From positions 6,765,486 to 6,829,485 of the forward strand of contig NZ_CP022161.1 in the NCBI RefSeq assembly GCF_002214185.1: 64,000 nucleotides of DNA. Reading direction: 5' to 3'. A program made the translations under genes and the position numbers. Source of the stretch: Streptomyces capitiformicae. GTDB taxonomy: Bacteria > Actinomycetota > Actinomycetes > Streptomycetales > Streptomycetaceae. Positions 1 to 9,428 of this stretch are shown here, piece after piece. The number at the start of each line of letters is the position of its first letter. Position 1 is the first letter of the stretch. Below the pieces are notes generated by a model that saw only the letters and a program-made list of their open reading frames with translations, was not told where the DNA came from and did no database searches.

Positions 1-371
1 GTGCACTATTGCGTCTACAGGAAGCACTTGTTCGTTATACGGACGTTACGATCGGGCCCTGATTGCCCGTGATTGCCCCTGATCGCCCGCTATCGCCCAG
101 AGTTGCCCCGGACTGCCCCTCAACCGGCGCGTGGACCAGTCCACTTGCCGGACACCATGAATCGGTGCGCCCCCTGTGCGCCGGGCGCCGTGGGTCAGGT
201 CACGCTTACCTGTCGTTCCACTAGGGCACCCTGGCGAATAGAGTCGATTGGCGGAGCGCCGGAAGTCGGCGAAAGCCAAGCCGACAGCACTGCTTCACCT
301 TTGATTCGTATCCGTAACCTCCCCTCATCGTGAGAGGCACGGGGGGACCCCCACCCGAGGACACGATTGCC
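1..371. other. Gene-free left edge
   Basis: No convincing gene was found. Short ORFs on both strands here lack a ribosome-binding site and typical Streptomyces codon bias. The stretch includes an AT-richer patch near 25-55, a 10-bp periodic direct repeat at 61-120, and the upstream region of the small membrane protein that starts at 372. Any promoter for that gene should lie in 200-360, but no clear -35/-10 pair could be picked by eye. Confidence 0.6.
61..120. repeat. Six tandem 10-bp repeats (GATTGCCC-like)
   Basis: Six consecutive 10-bp units start at 61, 71, 81, 91, 101 and 111. Each is a variant of GATTGCCC followed by two variable bases. The period is one helical turn, so any bound proteins would line up on one DNA face. 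It is non-coding. A regulator array is one possible reading, but nothing in the window identifies the regulator. Confidence 0.75.
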
Positions 372-689
372 ATGCCTCGTCCGACGACCGCACAGCTCGC
401 CTACGGCTCCTGCACCGTGATCCTGTCCACCCTCGCCATGCTGCTGCTGTCACAGACGAGTTCCGGCGTGGGCATCGCGGTGATCGCCCTTTCCGCCCTC
501 GCTCTCGGCCTGCTCGTCGCACTGACCGTGCCGCTGCCGAAGAACGCGCCGAGCGCCATGGCGCGGCCCGCCAGGGCCCCCGAGCGCCCCAAGGCCGCCG
601 CCACCCCGGCCCCGGTGCCGGCTCCAGCCGCCTCCGAGCCCGTACGGGAGCCGGTGCGGGAGCCGGTGCACGAGCCGACGGGTTCCTGA
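372..689 (+). CDS. Small membrane protein, hypothetical
   Basis: This 105-aa protein belongs to no family I recognise. Two hydrophobic stretches, about residues 7-24 and 29-50, look like membrane helices. They are followed by an Ala/Pro-rich, hydrophilic tail that ends in a short Glu-Pro-Val repeat (EPVREPVREPVHEP). It is therefore probably a small integral membrane protein with a flexible cytoplasmic or extracellular tail. The ATG at 372 was chosen over an upstream in-frame start at 330 because the protein then begins just before the first helix. It converges on the RDD gene, with its stop only three bases from that gene's stop. Function unknown. Confidence 0.6.
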   Translation: MPRPTTAQLAYGSCTVILSTLAMLLLSQTSSGVGIAVIALSALALGLLVALTVPLPKNAPSAMARPARAPERPKAAATPAPVPAPAASEPVREPVREPVHEPTGS

Positions 690-691
690 CC

Positions 692-1354
692 TCAACCGGT
701 GCTGACCACCACCGTCTTGGCCGCCTTGTCGTGCAGGCCCTGCTTGTAGGGCTTGTCGAAGAAGCTCCAACCGCCCGCGATCGCCGTCCAGATGCAGGCG
801 CAGCAGAAGGCGAAGGGGATCCACAGCACCGCCGCGCGTGTCAGCGCGGTCTGCACGGAGGGCGTGGAGCCGTCGTCGAGGTTCGCCACCCGCAGCTTCA
901 TGAGCTGCTTGCCGAGGGTCTGGCCGCCTCGGACCGTGAAGTAGGTGTCGTACGCGATGTAGAGGATCGCGGCGAGCGCCTCCTGGGCCAGCGACTTGCC
1001 GAACTCGATGTCGCCCGTGTCCACCGAGTACTGGCTGATCCGGAAGGCCCACGCCAGCAGGCCCACGACGACCCCGACGAGGATCATGTCGATGATCCTC
1101 GCGAGCACCCGCTTGCCGCTGTCGGCCAGCGGCGGCATGCCCGAGAGCGGGTCGGTGGAGTACGGCCCGCCGCCGTACGGGTCACCGCCGTAGGGACCGC
1201 CACCGTACGGCGGGGGCTGGCTGCCGTACGGCGGCTGCTGGGGCGGGGTGTCGTACGGGGAGCCGCCGCCCTGGTCCGGCGGGGGCGGCTGCTTCCTGAA
1301 CGGGTCGTCCTCCGGGGACTGACCTGAGCCGAAGGGCGGCGGTTCGCTACTCAT
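692..1354 (-). CDS. RDD family membrane protein
   Basis: A 220-aa protein. The N-terminal 70 residues are Pro/Gly/Tyr-rich with PPYG and DPYGGGPY repeats, as in many actinobacterial membrane proteins with disordered cytoplasmic tails. From about residue 80 an RDD domain begins (KRVLARIIDMILVG), then membrane helices, the GGQTLGKQLMKLRV loop typical of the family, and a final WIPF helix. The exact role of RDD proteins is not settled; transport has been suggested for some. It lies on the same strand just downstream of a second RDD gene, so the two may be co-transcribed, although 127 bp separate them. The ATG at 1354 is the first methionine that precedes the conserved tail. Confidence 0.85.
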   Translation of the reverse strand: MSSEPPPFGSGQSPEDDPFRKQPPPPDQGGGSPYDTPPQQPPYGSQPPPYGGGPYGGDPYGGGPYSTDPLSGMPPLADSGKRVLARIIDMILVGVVVGLLAWAFRISQYSVDTGDIEFGKSLAQEALAAILYIAYDTYFTVRGGQTLGKQLMKLRVANLDDGSTPSVQTALTRAAVLWIPFAFCCACIWTAIAGGWSFFDKPYKQGLHDKAAKTVVVSTG

Positions 1355-1481
1355 GGCCCGAGTCGACCGCGAACCCCCCGGCTCCGCATCCGGCACGGGG
1401 CCGTCCGGGGTACTCCGGGACGGCGGTGCCGCGCGCCCGCCGCCCCGCCTGTCGCCCCGCCCGCCGCCCCGGCTCCTCCGG

Positions 1482-3248
1482 CTACTTGGCGGCCACGAAC
1501 GTGTGGGCCGCCTTGTCGTGCCAGCACTGGCGCCAGGGCCTGTCGATGACGCACCACAGGATGCCGACCACACCGATGCCGAGCAGCCCGGGGACGGTGT
1601 GGACGAGCCAGCGGCGCAGGGAGCGGCCGAAGGTCGGGGGCTCGTGGCCCTCGATGTCCTGCACCTCCAGGCCGAGCAGCTTCTTGCCGAGGGTGCGGCC
1701 CCACTTGGCGGTGGGCAGCACCTCGTAGAGGGCGCTGACGACGAACAGGACGCCCAGGACGATGCCCAGGTACACCGAGGTCGTGCCGTCGAGCAGCCAG
1801 ACGGTGACCTTCTCGCCGGAGAGTTTCGCCTCGTCGATCTTGCCGTTGATGTGGTCGAGCGTCTTCAGGCCGAGCGGCACGGCGGCCGCGGCCGTCACGG
1901 CGCCCACGACCGCGCTGTCGACGATCCGGGCGACCAGCCGCTTGCCGAGCCCCGCGGGACGGGCCTCCGCCTGTCGCCGGGCCGCCGCCTGGAACGGGTC
2001 CTCCACCACCGGCTTCCACGGCGCGACCGGCTGCTCGCCCTCACCACCGGCCAGCCGGTGCACCTGCTGGGCCCAGGAGGGCTGCCCGCCGCCGGGGCCG
2101 ACGGCCATGGGGGTGTCGGCCGACGGCCGGGGGGCGGCGGGCTGCTGGGGTACGGCGGGGGCGAGCGGCGCGGGCTGCGGGCTCTGGGAGGCTTGCGGGG
2201 CCTGGGGAGCTTGCGGGGCTTGGGAAGCTTGCGGGGCTTGGGGAGCTTGCGGGGCCTGGGGAGCTTGCGGGGCCTGGGGAGCTTGCGGGGCCTGGGGAGC
2301 TTGCGGAGCCTGCGGGGCTTGCGGAGCCTGCGGGGCGAAGCCGCCGCCGAGCGCCGGTTGCGGTGGCTGCCGTTGCGCCGGGGTGACAGGAGCCTGCGGG
2401 GTCTGCTGGGGCCCGGACGGCGCCGGCGAGGAAGGGATGGGTGAGGGCGAAGGCGAAGAGGACGCCGGGGTCGACGGGGTCGGCGGGGTCTGCCCGGGCG
2501 ACAGCCCCAGCGCCTGCTGGGCGGCCGCCTGGGCGCTGGTCAGGGGAGCACCGAAGGCGGCGGCCGCGGCCCCGCCCTGCTCCCCCGCGCGCGGAGAAGG
2601 CGGCCGGAAGGTCATCGTGCCGTCGGCCCGCGACACCTCCGCGCCCTCGGACGACCTGTCGGGGCGGCGGAAGACGACCGTGCCCTGCGGGGCGCCGGCG
2701 TCCTCGTCGGCGCCCGCCGGGGGAATCGTCGCCGTACCGTCCGTGCTCGCCGTACGCCCGGAGTCACCCGCCGCGTCGGCCGCCGGCTCCACCGGGTCCG
2801 CCGGGTCCGCCGCGAGCGACATCCGGGGGTCACGCGGGTCGGGGACTTGAGGGCCGGGGCCGGGAACGGAGCCCGAGCGGCCCCAGGAGACCCGGCGGTC
2901 CTTGTCACCTCCGAAGCCGGTCTGGCGGGAGCGGTCGGCGCCCCACGCGGTGGCGGGCTCGGGACGGCTGCCGTGCAGGGAGTCGGCGGGATTCGGCCGG
3001 CCCGGCTCGTCGGCGGGCTCGGGTTCCTCGTCGAAGAAGTGCGGGCCCGTCTCCTCCACCGCGGCGGGCGTGCCGCCGCCGGAGTCGGTCGGCGGGGCGA
3101 GCGGCTCGCCGTCGGAGGGCGCCGGACGGCTGGTGCCCGGCACCCAGGCGGCGCCGTTCCAGTACCGGACATATCCAGGAATGGACGGGTCCGGGTAATA
3201 CCCTTCGCGGGGCCTGTCGTCGCCGGGGGCCGGGGTTGGGGCGCTCAT
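1482..3248 (-). CDS. DUF2510 and RDD domain membrane protein
   Basis: A 588-aa three-part protein. Residues about 10-40 form a DUF2510 module (GYYPDPSIPGYVRYWNG, then W). A long disordered middle follows, rich in Pro, Ala, Ser and acidic residues, including a run of about fourteen Gln-Ala-Pro/Ser triplets. From about residue 430 comes an RDD membrane domain (KRLVARIVDSAV, then GRTLGKKLLGLEVQD). It is a paralogue of the shorter RDD protein downstream. The length is far above the usual RDD protein because of the low-complexity linker. The ATG at 3248 starts right at the DUF2510 module; upstream in-frame sequence is not conserved-looking. Exact function unknown. Confidence 0.85.
   Translation of the reverse strand: MSAPTPAPGDDRPREGYYPDPSIPGYVRYWNGAAWVPGTSRPAPSDGEPLAPPTDSGGGTPAAVEETGPHFFDEEPEPADEPGRPNPADSLHGSRPEPATAWGADRSRQTGFGGDKDRRVSWGRSGSVPGPGPQVPDPRDPRMSLAADPADPVEPAADAAGDSGRTASTDGTATIPPAGADEDAGAPQGTVVFRRPDRSSEGAEVSRADGTMTFRPPSPRAGEQGGAAAAAFGAPLTSAQAAAQQALGLSPGQTPPTPSTPASSSPSPSPIPSSPAPSGPQQTPQAPVTPAQRQPPQPALGGGFAPQAPQAPQAPQAPQAPQAPQAPQAPQAPQAPQAPQASQAPQAPQAPQASQSPQPAPLAPAVPQQPAAPRPSADTPMAVGPGGGQPSWAQQVHRLAGGEGEQPVAPWKPVVEDPFQAAARRQAEARPAGLGKRLVARIVDSAVVGAVTAAAAVPLGLKTLDHINGKIDEAKLSGEKVTVWLLDGTTSVYLGIVLGVLFVVSALYEVLPTAKWGRTLGKKLLGLEVQDIEGHEPPTFGRSLRRWLVHTVPGLLGIGVVGILWCVIDRPWRQCWHDKAAHTFVAAK
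2187..2335. repeat. Tandem repeats encoding Gln-Ala-Pro triplets
   Basis: Short tandem units (9 and 18 bp, of the type GGGGCCTGGGGAGCTTGC on the plus strand) lie inside the DUF2510-RDD gene and encode the Gln-Ala-Pro run. Near-identity between adjacent units suggests recent slippage, so copy number probably varies between strains. Confidence 0.85.
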
Positions 3249-3533
3249 GTCCGTCGTCCCGTATCTGCTCGGGGGTTGGTAGGGGGCATCCACATCTACC
3301 AGACGCGCGCAAGTCCCATGACCGCTGCCGCCGGACCCACCCCTTTCGAGCACGGATCTGCTACGGGACGAGCGGGGGCAGCCCGTACGCCGGAGGTCCT
3401 TCGGAAAAAGTTCCCGGAAAAATTTTCGCGAACCCGCGTAATGGTTCGGGTCCCCCTCCCCTCTCACTCGTACGGGCCCGCGCACAGGGCCTCGTACGAG
3501 AGATACGAGAGATACGAGAGAGGAATGATCACC
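3249..3533. promoter_or_regulatory. Divergent promoter region, RDD gene and ssg gene
   Basis: About 285 bp separate the divergently transcribed DUF2510-RDD and ssg-like genes. It contains the lowest-GC patch of the neighbourhood (about 3398-3425, with A and T runs around a TTCCCGGAA palindrome), a plausible promoter/operator position. It ends in a triple 9-bp repeat next to the ssg ribosome-binding site. Confidence 0.5.
3495..3521 (+). repeat. Three perfect 9-bp repeats before the ssg RBS
   Basis: TACGAGAGA is repeated three times without mismatch at 3495, 3504 and 3513. The last copy merges into the GAGAGAGG ribosome-binding site of the ssg-like gene. Each copy has a partial Shine-Dalgarno-like GAGAG, so copy number could affect initiation. 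Confidence 0.85.
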
Positions 3534-3947
3534 ATGGGGCACACCGTCGTGGAGCGTGAGCTGGAGCTCCGGCTCGTACTGTCGCCCGAGCGCAGCGTCC
3601 CCGTACCGGCCAAGCTCGGCTACCGCAGCGACGACCCGTACGCGGTCCACATCGCCTTCCACATCAACTCCGACCGCCCGGTGCACTGGACGTTCGCGCG
3701 GGAGCTGCTCGTCGAGGGGGTGTTCCGGCCGTGCGGGCACGGGGACGTGCGCGTGTGGCCGACGAAGGTGTCGGGCCGCGGCGTCGTCCTGATGTCGCTC
3801 ACCTCGCCGGACGGGGACGCGCTGCTCGAAGCGCCGGCCGCCGCCGTGTCGGCCTGGCTGGAACGCACCCTGCGGGCGGTCCCGCCGGGCTCCGAGCAGG
3901 CCCTCCTGCGGATCGACGACGGCCTGGCCGAGCTGCTGGCCCGGTGA
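3534..3947 (+). CDS. ssgG: SsgA-like sporulation/cell-division protein
   Basis: A 137-aa member of the SsgA-like protein family, which is restricted to sporulating actinomycetes and steers septum placement and cell-wall remodelling during sporulation. The family pattern is complete: VPVPAKLGYRSDDPYAVH, then a Trp-Phe-Ala-Arg-Glu-Leu-Leu stretch, GHGDVRVWP, and SPDGDALLEAP. The ATG at 3534 was preferred to the in-frame ATG at 3525 because the GAGAGAGG ribosome-binding site ends about 10 bases before it. The symbol ssgG rests on gene order: in S. coelicolor, from memory, ssgG lies next to the glycolate-oxidase/TPR/hpd block, as here. Family assignment is secure; the paralogue letter is less so. 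Confidence 0.8.
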   Translation: MGHTVVERELELRLVLSPERSVPVPAKLGYRSDDPYAVHIAFHINSDRPVHWTFARELLVEGVFRPCGHGDVRVWPTKVSGRGVVLMSLTSPDGDALLEAPAAAVSAWLERTLRAVPPGSEQALLRIDDGLAELLAR

Positions 3948-3966
3948 CGCGCGCGGTCGGAGAGGA

Positions 3967-5367
3967 TCAGAACAGCTTGCCCGGGTTGAGGATGCCCAGC
4001 GGGTCGAAGACGGCCTTCACCGCCCGCTGCATCTCCATCCCCACCGGGCCGATCTCCCGCGCCAGCCACTCCTTCTTGAGGATGCCCACGCCGTGCTCGC
4101 CGGTGATCGTGCCGCCGAGTTCCAGGCCGAGGGCCATGATCTCGTCGAAGGACTCGCGGGCGCGCCGGGACTCGTCGGGGTCTGCCGCGTCGAAGCAGAC
4201 GGTGGGGTGCGTGTTGCCGTCGCCGGCGTGTGCGCAGACCCCGATGGTCAGGTCGTACTTCTCGGCGATGCGCTCCACGCCCTCGATCAGCTCACCGAGC
4301 TTCGAGCGCGGCACGCACACGTCGTCGATCATCGTCGTGCCCTTGACCGCCTCCAGCGCGGTCAGCGCCAACCGCCTTGCCTGGAGCAGCAGTTCGGACT
4401 CCGCCGCGTCGTCCGCCGGTACGACCTGGGTGGCGCCCGCGGCCTCGCACAGCGCCCCCACCGCGGCCAGATCGGCCGCCGGGTCCGGGGTGTCGAAGGC
4501 GGCGAGCAGCAGCGCCTCCGTCGTCTCCGGCAGGCCCATGTGGGCCAGGTCGTTGACGGCCTTCACCGTCGTACGGTCCATGAGTTCGAGGAGGGAGGGG
4601 ACGTGCCCTCCCGCCATGATCCGGCACACCGCGTCACACGCCGCCGCGGCCGACGCGAACTCCGCGGCCAGCACCAGTTGCTGGGGCGGCTGCGGCTTGA
4701 GCGCCAGGATCGCGCGTACGACGATGCCGAGCGAGCCCTCCGAGCCGACGAAGAGCCGCGTGAGGTCGTACCCGGCGACGCCCTTCGCCGTGCGCCGCCC
4801 GGTGGACATCAGCCGCCCGTCGGCGAGCACGACGTCGAGGCCGAGGACGTACTCGGCGGTCACCCCGTACTTCACACAGCACAGGCCGCCGGAGGCCGTT
4901 CCGATGTTGCCGCCGATGGTGCACATCTCCCAGCTGGAGGGGTCGGGCGGGTAGGAGAGGCCGTGTTCGTTGACCGCGCGGGAGAGGGTGGCGTTGATGA
5001 CGCCGGGCTCGACGACGGCGATGCGGTCGACGGGGTTGATCTCGAGGATCCGGTCCATCTTGGTGAGGGACAGCACGATGCAGCCCTCGGAGGCGTTGGC
5101 TCCGCCCGACAGACCGCTGCGGGCGCCCTGCGGGACGACCGGGACACGCAGGTCGGTGGCGGTGCGCATGACGTGCTGCACCTGTTCGACGGTCCGGGGC
5201 AGGACGACGACGGCCGGGGTACCCGCCTCGCAGAAGCTGGCCATGTCGTTCGCGTACGAGGCCGTGATGTCCGGGTCGGTGAGTACGGCCTCCGGCGGCA
5301 GGCCGCTCAGCAGACGGTCGACGAGGTTGCCGGTGCCCTCGTCGCTGGGGGCTTGAATACGGCTCAT
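3967..5367 (-). CDS. FAD-linked oxidase, GlcD/D-2-hydroxyacid dehydrogenase type
   Basis: A 466-aa flavoprotein of the GlcD/D-lactate dehydrogenase family, expected to oxidise a D-2-hydroxy acid such as glycolate or D-lactate. The N-terminal PCMH-type FAD-binding domain shows VVPQGARSGLSGGA and a GGNIGTASGG loop. The C-terminal FAD-oxidase domain carries the family signature around CAHAGDGNTHPT and GTITGEHGVG, and ends with the usual ILNPGKLF. Full length for the family. The ATG at 5367 was taken because upstream codons are not conserved. It converges on the ssg gene and diverges from the TPR gene, with 88 bp for both promoters. The substrate cannot be read from sequence. Confidence 0.9.
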   Translation of the reverse strand: MSRIQAPSDEGTGNLVDRLLSGLPPEAVLTDPDITASYANDMASFCEAGTPAVVVLPRTVEQVQHVMRTATDLRVPVVPQGARSGLSGGANASEGCIVLSLTKMDRILEINPVDRIAVVEPGVINATLSRAVNEHGLSYPPDPSSWEMCTIGGNIGTASGGLCCVKYGVTAEYVLGLDVVLADGRLMSTGRRTAKGVAGYDLTRLFVGSEGSLGIVVRAILALKPQPPQQLVLAAEFASAAAACDAVCRIMAGGHVPSLLELMDRTTVKAVNDLAHMGLPETTEALLLAAFDTPDPAADLAAVGALCEAAGATQVVPADDAAESELLLQARRLALTALEAVKGTTMIDDVCVPRSKLGELIEGVERIAEKYDLTIGVCAHAGDGNTHPTVCFDAADPDESRRARESFDEIMALGLELGGTITGEHGVGILKKEWLAREIGPVGMEMQRAVKAVFDPLGILNPGKLF

Positions 5368-5455
5368 GATCAAAGGTTCGCACTCACGGCCATCGGTGTG
5401 AACCCGTCGGCTCCAGGCTTCGGATGCCGGGATGTGGTCGTCGTATTGACGCACA

Positions 5456-6772
5456 GTGAGCGGCATGGCTGTGGAGAACGATGAGCGGTGGGCGCGGCTG
5501 CCGTCCCGGGGGCGGGGCGTGGTCGGTGCGGTCGTCGGGTGTTTTGTGCTCGGGGGTGTGCTGATGGTGGTGCCGCCGGACGGGGGTGCCGGGCGGGAAG
5601 CACGAGTGGGCGGTGTGGTGGCCGAGGCTGTGGCGGCGGCGCCCGGACCGGAGGTACTCGTCCGTGATCGTGAGGCCCGGGTGCGGGCCCGTCCGGGGGA
5701 CCACGCCTCGTGGGCGGTGCTCGGCACGGCGTACGTCGAACGGGCGCGGCGCACCGGTGTCGTCGCCGACTATCCAAAGGCGGAACGGGCCCTGCGCACC
5801 TCGCTGCGGCTCCGGCCGCACGGGAACGCCGACGCGCTCGACGGGCTGACCGCGCTGGCCAACGCCCGCCGTGACTTCCGGGCGGCGAAACGGTGGGGCG
5901 AGGAGGCCGTACGCGTGGCGCCGGGGCGCTGGACCTCGTACGCGCTGCTCATCGACGCGTACGACGGGCTCGGCCGGCACCAGGACGTGCGCCGGACGCT
6001 GGAGGAGCTGATGAGGCTGCGGTCCGGGCCGGCGGTGCGGGCGCGGGCCGCGCGGGTCTACTGGGACCAGGGGCGGCGGGAGGACGCGGCCACGATGATC
6101 GCCGACGCCGCGGCCGACGCCGGCACACCCGCGGAGCGCTCGGCCTGGCGGGTGCGGGCGGGAGAGCTTGCCTGGGAACGGGGGGAGCCTCGGGAGTCGT
6201 TGCGGTACTGCGCGGCTTCGCCGACCGCTGTGGCCGATCCGGATGCCGGTGCCTGCCGGGGGCGTGCGCTGGCGGCGCTGGGGCGGACGGCGGAGGCGGT
6301 ACGGGCGTACCGGGCGGCGTTGTCCCAGCGGGGTTCGGCTCAAGTCGCCCTGGAATTGGGCGAGTTGTACGAGTCGATGGGGCGGGTCGAGGCCGCGGAG
6401 GAGCAGTACGGGGTGGTGCGGGCGTTGGTACGGAGGTCCGCCTCGGCCGGGGTGAACGAGGCGCTCGTCCTCGGGGCGTTGGAGGCGGAGCACGGGGATC
6501 CGGAGGTCGCCGTTCGGGTGCTGAGGGCGGAGTGGGAGCGACAGCCGGGTCTGCGGGTGGCCGATGCGCTGGGGTGGGCGTTGCATCGGGCCGGGAAGGA
6601 CGAGGAGGCGCTGTCGTATGCGAGGCGAGCGACGGACAAGGAGCGGGGCGGGGAGGTGCGGAGTGCGGCTTACGCCTATCACCGGGGGGTGATCGAGCAG
6701 GCGTTGGGCTTGGCGGGTCCGGCTCGTCGGCACCTTGCCGAGGCCCGGAGGCTGAACCCGTATTTTGCGTGA
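5456..6772 (+). CDS. Tetratricopeptide repeat membrane-anchored protein
   Basis: A 438-aa protein with a short cytoplasmic N-terminus, a hydrophobic segment at about residues 23-41 that may be a signal anchor, and a long alpha-helical TPR-rich region (recurrent Ala/Gly/Tyr spacing in LGTAYVERAR, ALGRTAEAVRAYRAAL, LELGELYESMGRVEAAEEQY and similar). TPR arrays hold protein partners, so this is probably an extracytoplasmic scaffold; the partner is unknown. GTG at 5456 and ATG at 5465 are both possible starts (a weak GAG lies before the ATG). It converges on hpd with a GC-rich hairpin between them. Confidence 0.75.
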   Translation: MSGMAVENDERWARLPSRGRGVVGAVVGCFVLGGVLMVVPPDGGAGREARVGGVVAEAVAAAPGPEVLVRDREARVRARPGDHASWAVLGTAYVERARRTGVVADYPKAERALRTSLRLRPHGNADALDGLTALANARRDFRAAKRWGEEAVRVAPGRWTSYALLIDAYDGLGRHQDVRRTLEELMRLRSGPAVRARAARVYWDQGRREDAATMIADAAADAGTPAERSAWRVRAGELAWERGEPRESLRYCAASPTAVADPDAGACRGRALAALGRTAEAVRAYRAALSQRGSAQVALELGELYESMGRVEAAEEQYGVVRALVRRSASAGVNEALVLGALEAEHGDPEVAVRVLRAEWERQPGLRVADALGWALHRAGKDEEALSYARRATDKERGGEVRSAAYAYHRGVIEQALGLAGPARRHLAEARRLNPYFA

Positions 6773-6856
6773 GAGCTCGGGGGTGCCGGTGCGTCGGCGG
6801 CTGCGGCTGGTTCGTGGTTGCTCGCGCCCACGCGGCGGAGCCGCAGATCGACACAG

Positions 6857-6910
6857 CCCCGCGCCCCTTGGCGGCATGGGTCGCGCCCCGTGCTTCTCGG
6901 GGGCGCGGGG
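6857..6910. repeat. Streptomyces-type palindromic repeat, possible terminator
   Basis: An 11-bp perfect inverted repeat (CCCCGCGCCCC at 6857-6867 and its complement at 6900-6910) with a 32-base interior lies between the convergent TPR and hpd genes. The right side continues as GGGGAACTGCGCGACCAGC, a string I recognise as a common interspersed intergenic element of Streptomyces chromosomes. Its position fits a bidirectional terminator, though there is no U-tract. Confidence 0.6.
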
Positions 6911-6980
6911 AACTGCGCGACCAGCCCCCACGCACCCGCAGCCGCCCGAACACGCGCAGCCCCGAGCTACTGGGCGCCCC

Positions 6981-8156
<1,176 letters not shown>

Positions 8157-8165
8157 TCACAAGGT

Positions 8166-8225
8166 GCGCAATAGTTGGCGCTTTCGCTGGACAATGTGCA
8201 CAGCCGCATACGCATAATCGCGGGT
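8166..8225. promoter_or_regulatory. Divergent hpd/asnC control region
   Basis: The region between hpd and the Lrp/AsnC gene contains an imperfect dyad around GCGCAATAGTTGGCGC (8166-8181), a perfect TGTGCACA (8195-8202), and an AT-richer GCATACGCATAATC. Lrp-type regulators bind loose dyads in such spacers. Assignment to the adjacent regulator is inferred from position. Confidence 0.4.
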
Positions 8226-8258
8226 GTTCTGTACAGGATGACCACCCGGGAGGGCCTC

Positions 8259-8741
8259 GTGGCGATCGATCATCTGGACGGGCAACTGATCATCCTGCTC
8301 GCGCGTGAGCCGCGTATCGGGGTGCTGGAGATGTCGCGGCGGCTCGGGGTCGCGCGGGGGACCGTCCAGGCCCGGCTGGACCGGCTTCAGTCCAATGGAG
8401 TCATCCGAGGGTTCGGGCCGCAGGTGGATCCCGCCGCGCTCGGTTATCCGGTGACGGCCTTCGCGACGCTGCAGATCAGGCAGGGGCAAGGGGCGGACGT
8501 ACGGGCGCACTTGGCGACCGTTCCGGAGGTGCTGGAGCTGCACACGACGACCGGCAGTGGGGACATGCTGTGCCGGCTGGTGGCCCGCTCGAACGCCGAT
8601 CTTCAGCGGGTGATCGACCGGGTTGTCGGTTTTGATGGCATCGTCCGGGCCGCCACGGCGATCGTCATGGAGAACCCCGTTCCGCTGCGGATCATCCCGC
8701 TGGTGGAGCAGGCGGCCGAGGACCGGGAGACGACGACGTAG
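8259..8741 (+). CDS. Lrp/AsnC family transcriptional regulator
   Basis: A 160-aa regulator. The N-terminal winged helix-turn-helix (LDGQLIILLAREPRIGVLEM, then SRRLGVARGTVQARLDRLQ and GVIRGFG) is followed by the RAM effector-binding domain (AFATLQIR, TTTGSGDMLCRLVARS). The GTG at 8259 was chosen because GGGAGGG lies five bases upstream and the protein then begins with the usual short lead before the LD motif; an ATG at 8238 would add seven residues. It is divergent from hpd and 40 bp upstream of the OpuB-like ABC operon on the same strand. It therefore probably controls hpd and itself; a role for the ABC operon is possible but unproven. Confidence 0.88.
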   Translation: MAIDHLDGQLIILLAREPRIGVLEMSRRLGVARGTVQARLDRLQSNGVIRGFGPQVDPAALGYPVTAFATLQIRQGQGADVRAHLATVPEVLELHTTTGSGDMLCRLVARSNADLQRVIDRVVGFDGIVRAATAIVMENPVPLRIIPLVEQAAEDRETTT

Positions 8742-8780
8742 GCCGTGTTGCGACCTAGCCGACCCTGGGGGTACGTGCCG

Positions 8781-9428
8781 GTGAGTTTCTGGGAGTACGT
8801 GGGCAGCTACCACGAGAAGCTGCTGTTCGACGCGTATCAGCACGCCGGCGCGGTCCTCCAGTGCATGGTCGTGGCGACCGTCGTCGGGGTGCTGATCGGT
8901 GTCGTGACGTATCGGCGGGAGTGGGCGGCCGGGCTCGCCACCGCCACCACGTCGACCGTGCTGACCATCCCCTCCCTCGCCCTGATCGGGCTGCTGATCC
9001 CGGTGGTGGGGCTGGGTGTGGCGCCGACGGTGATCGCGCTGACGCTGTACGGGCTGCTGCCGGTCGTCCGGAACGCCGTCGTGGGGCTGCGCGGGGTCGA
9101 CCCGACGCTGCTGGAGGCGGCCAAGGGCATCGGGATGTCCCGGCCGCTGCGGCTGCTGCGGGTCGAGCTGCCGCTCGCCTGGCCGCCGATCCTCACCGGG
9201 ATCCGGGTCTCCACGCAGATGCTGATGGGCATCGCCGCGATCGCCGCTTACGCCTCCGGGCCCGGTCTCGGCAACGAGATCTTCCGCGGTATCGCCTCGC
9301 TGGGCAGCGCGAACGCACTCAACCAGGTGCTCGCGGGGACACTCGGGATCGTCGTCCTCGCGTTGCTGTTCGACGCCGCGTACGTGGTGATCGGGCGGTT
9401 GACCATTTCGAGGGGGATCCGTGGTTGA
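8781..9428 (+). CDS. Glycine betaine/choline-type ABC transporter permease
   Basis: A 215-aa OpuBB/OpuBD-type inner-membrane permease. Five to six helices are visible with the EAA-type cytoplasmic loop (EAAKGIGMSRPLRLLRVELPLAWP) that docks to the ATPase. The family imports quaternary ammonium osmolytes such as glycine betaine, choline or carnitine. Start: the GTG at 8781 lies nine bases after GGGGG; GTG codons at 8775 and 8745 are alternatives. It is the first of four overlapping genes (permease, ATPase, permease, binding protein), so this is one operon and a complete transporter. The downstream ATPase start lies inside its last codons. Confidence 0.88.
   Translation: MSFWEYVGSYHEKLLFDAYQHAGAVLQCMVVATVVGVLIGVVTYRREWAAGLATATTSTVLTIPSLALIGLLIPVVGLGVAPTVIALTLYGLLPVVRNAVVGLRGVDPTLLEAAKGIGMSRPLRLLRVELPLAWPPILTGIRVSTQMLMGIAAIAAYASGPGLGNEIFRGIASLGSANALNQVLAGTLGIVVLALLFDAAYVVIGRLTISRGIRG

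Noticed and set aside
46..333. Overlapping short ORFs on both strands at the left edge
   Set aside because: No RBS, no recognisable motif, overlap of the 10-bp repeat array and poor codon pattern.
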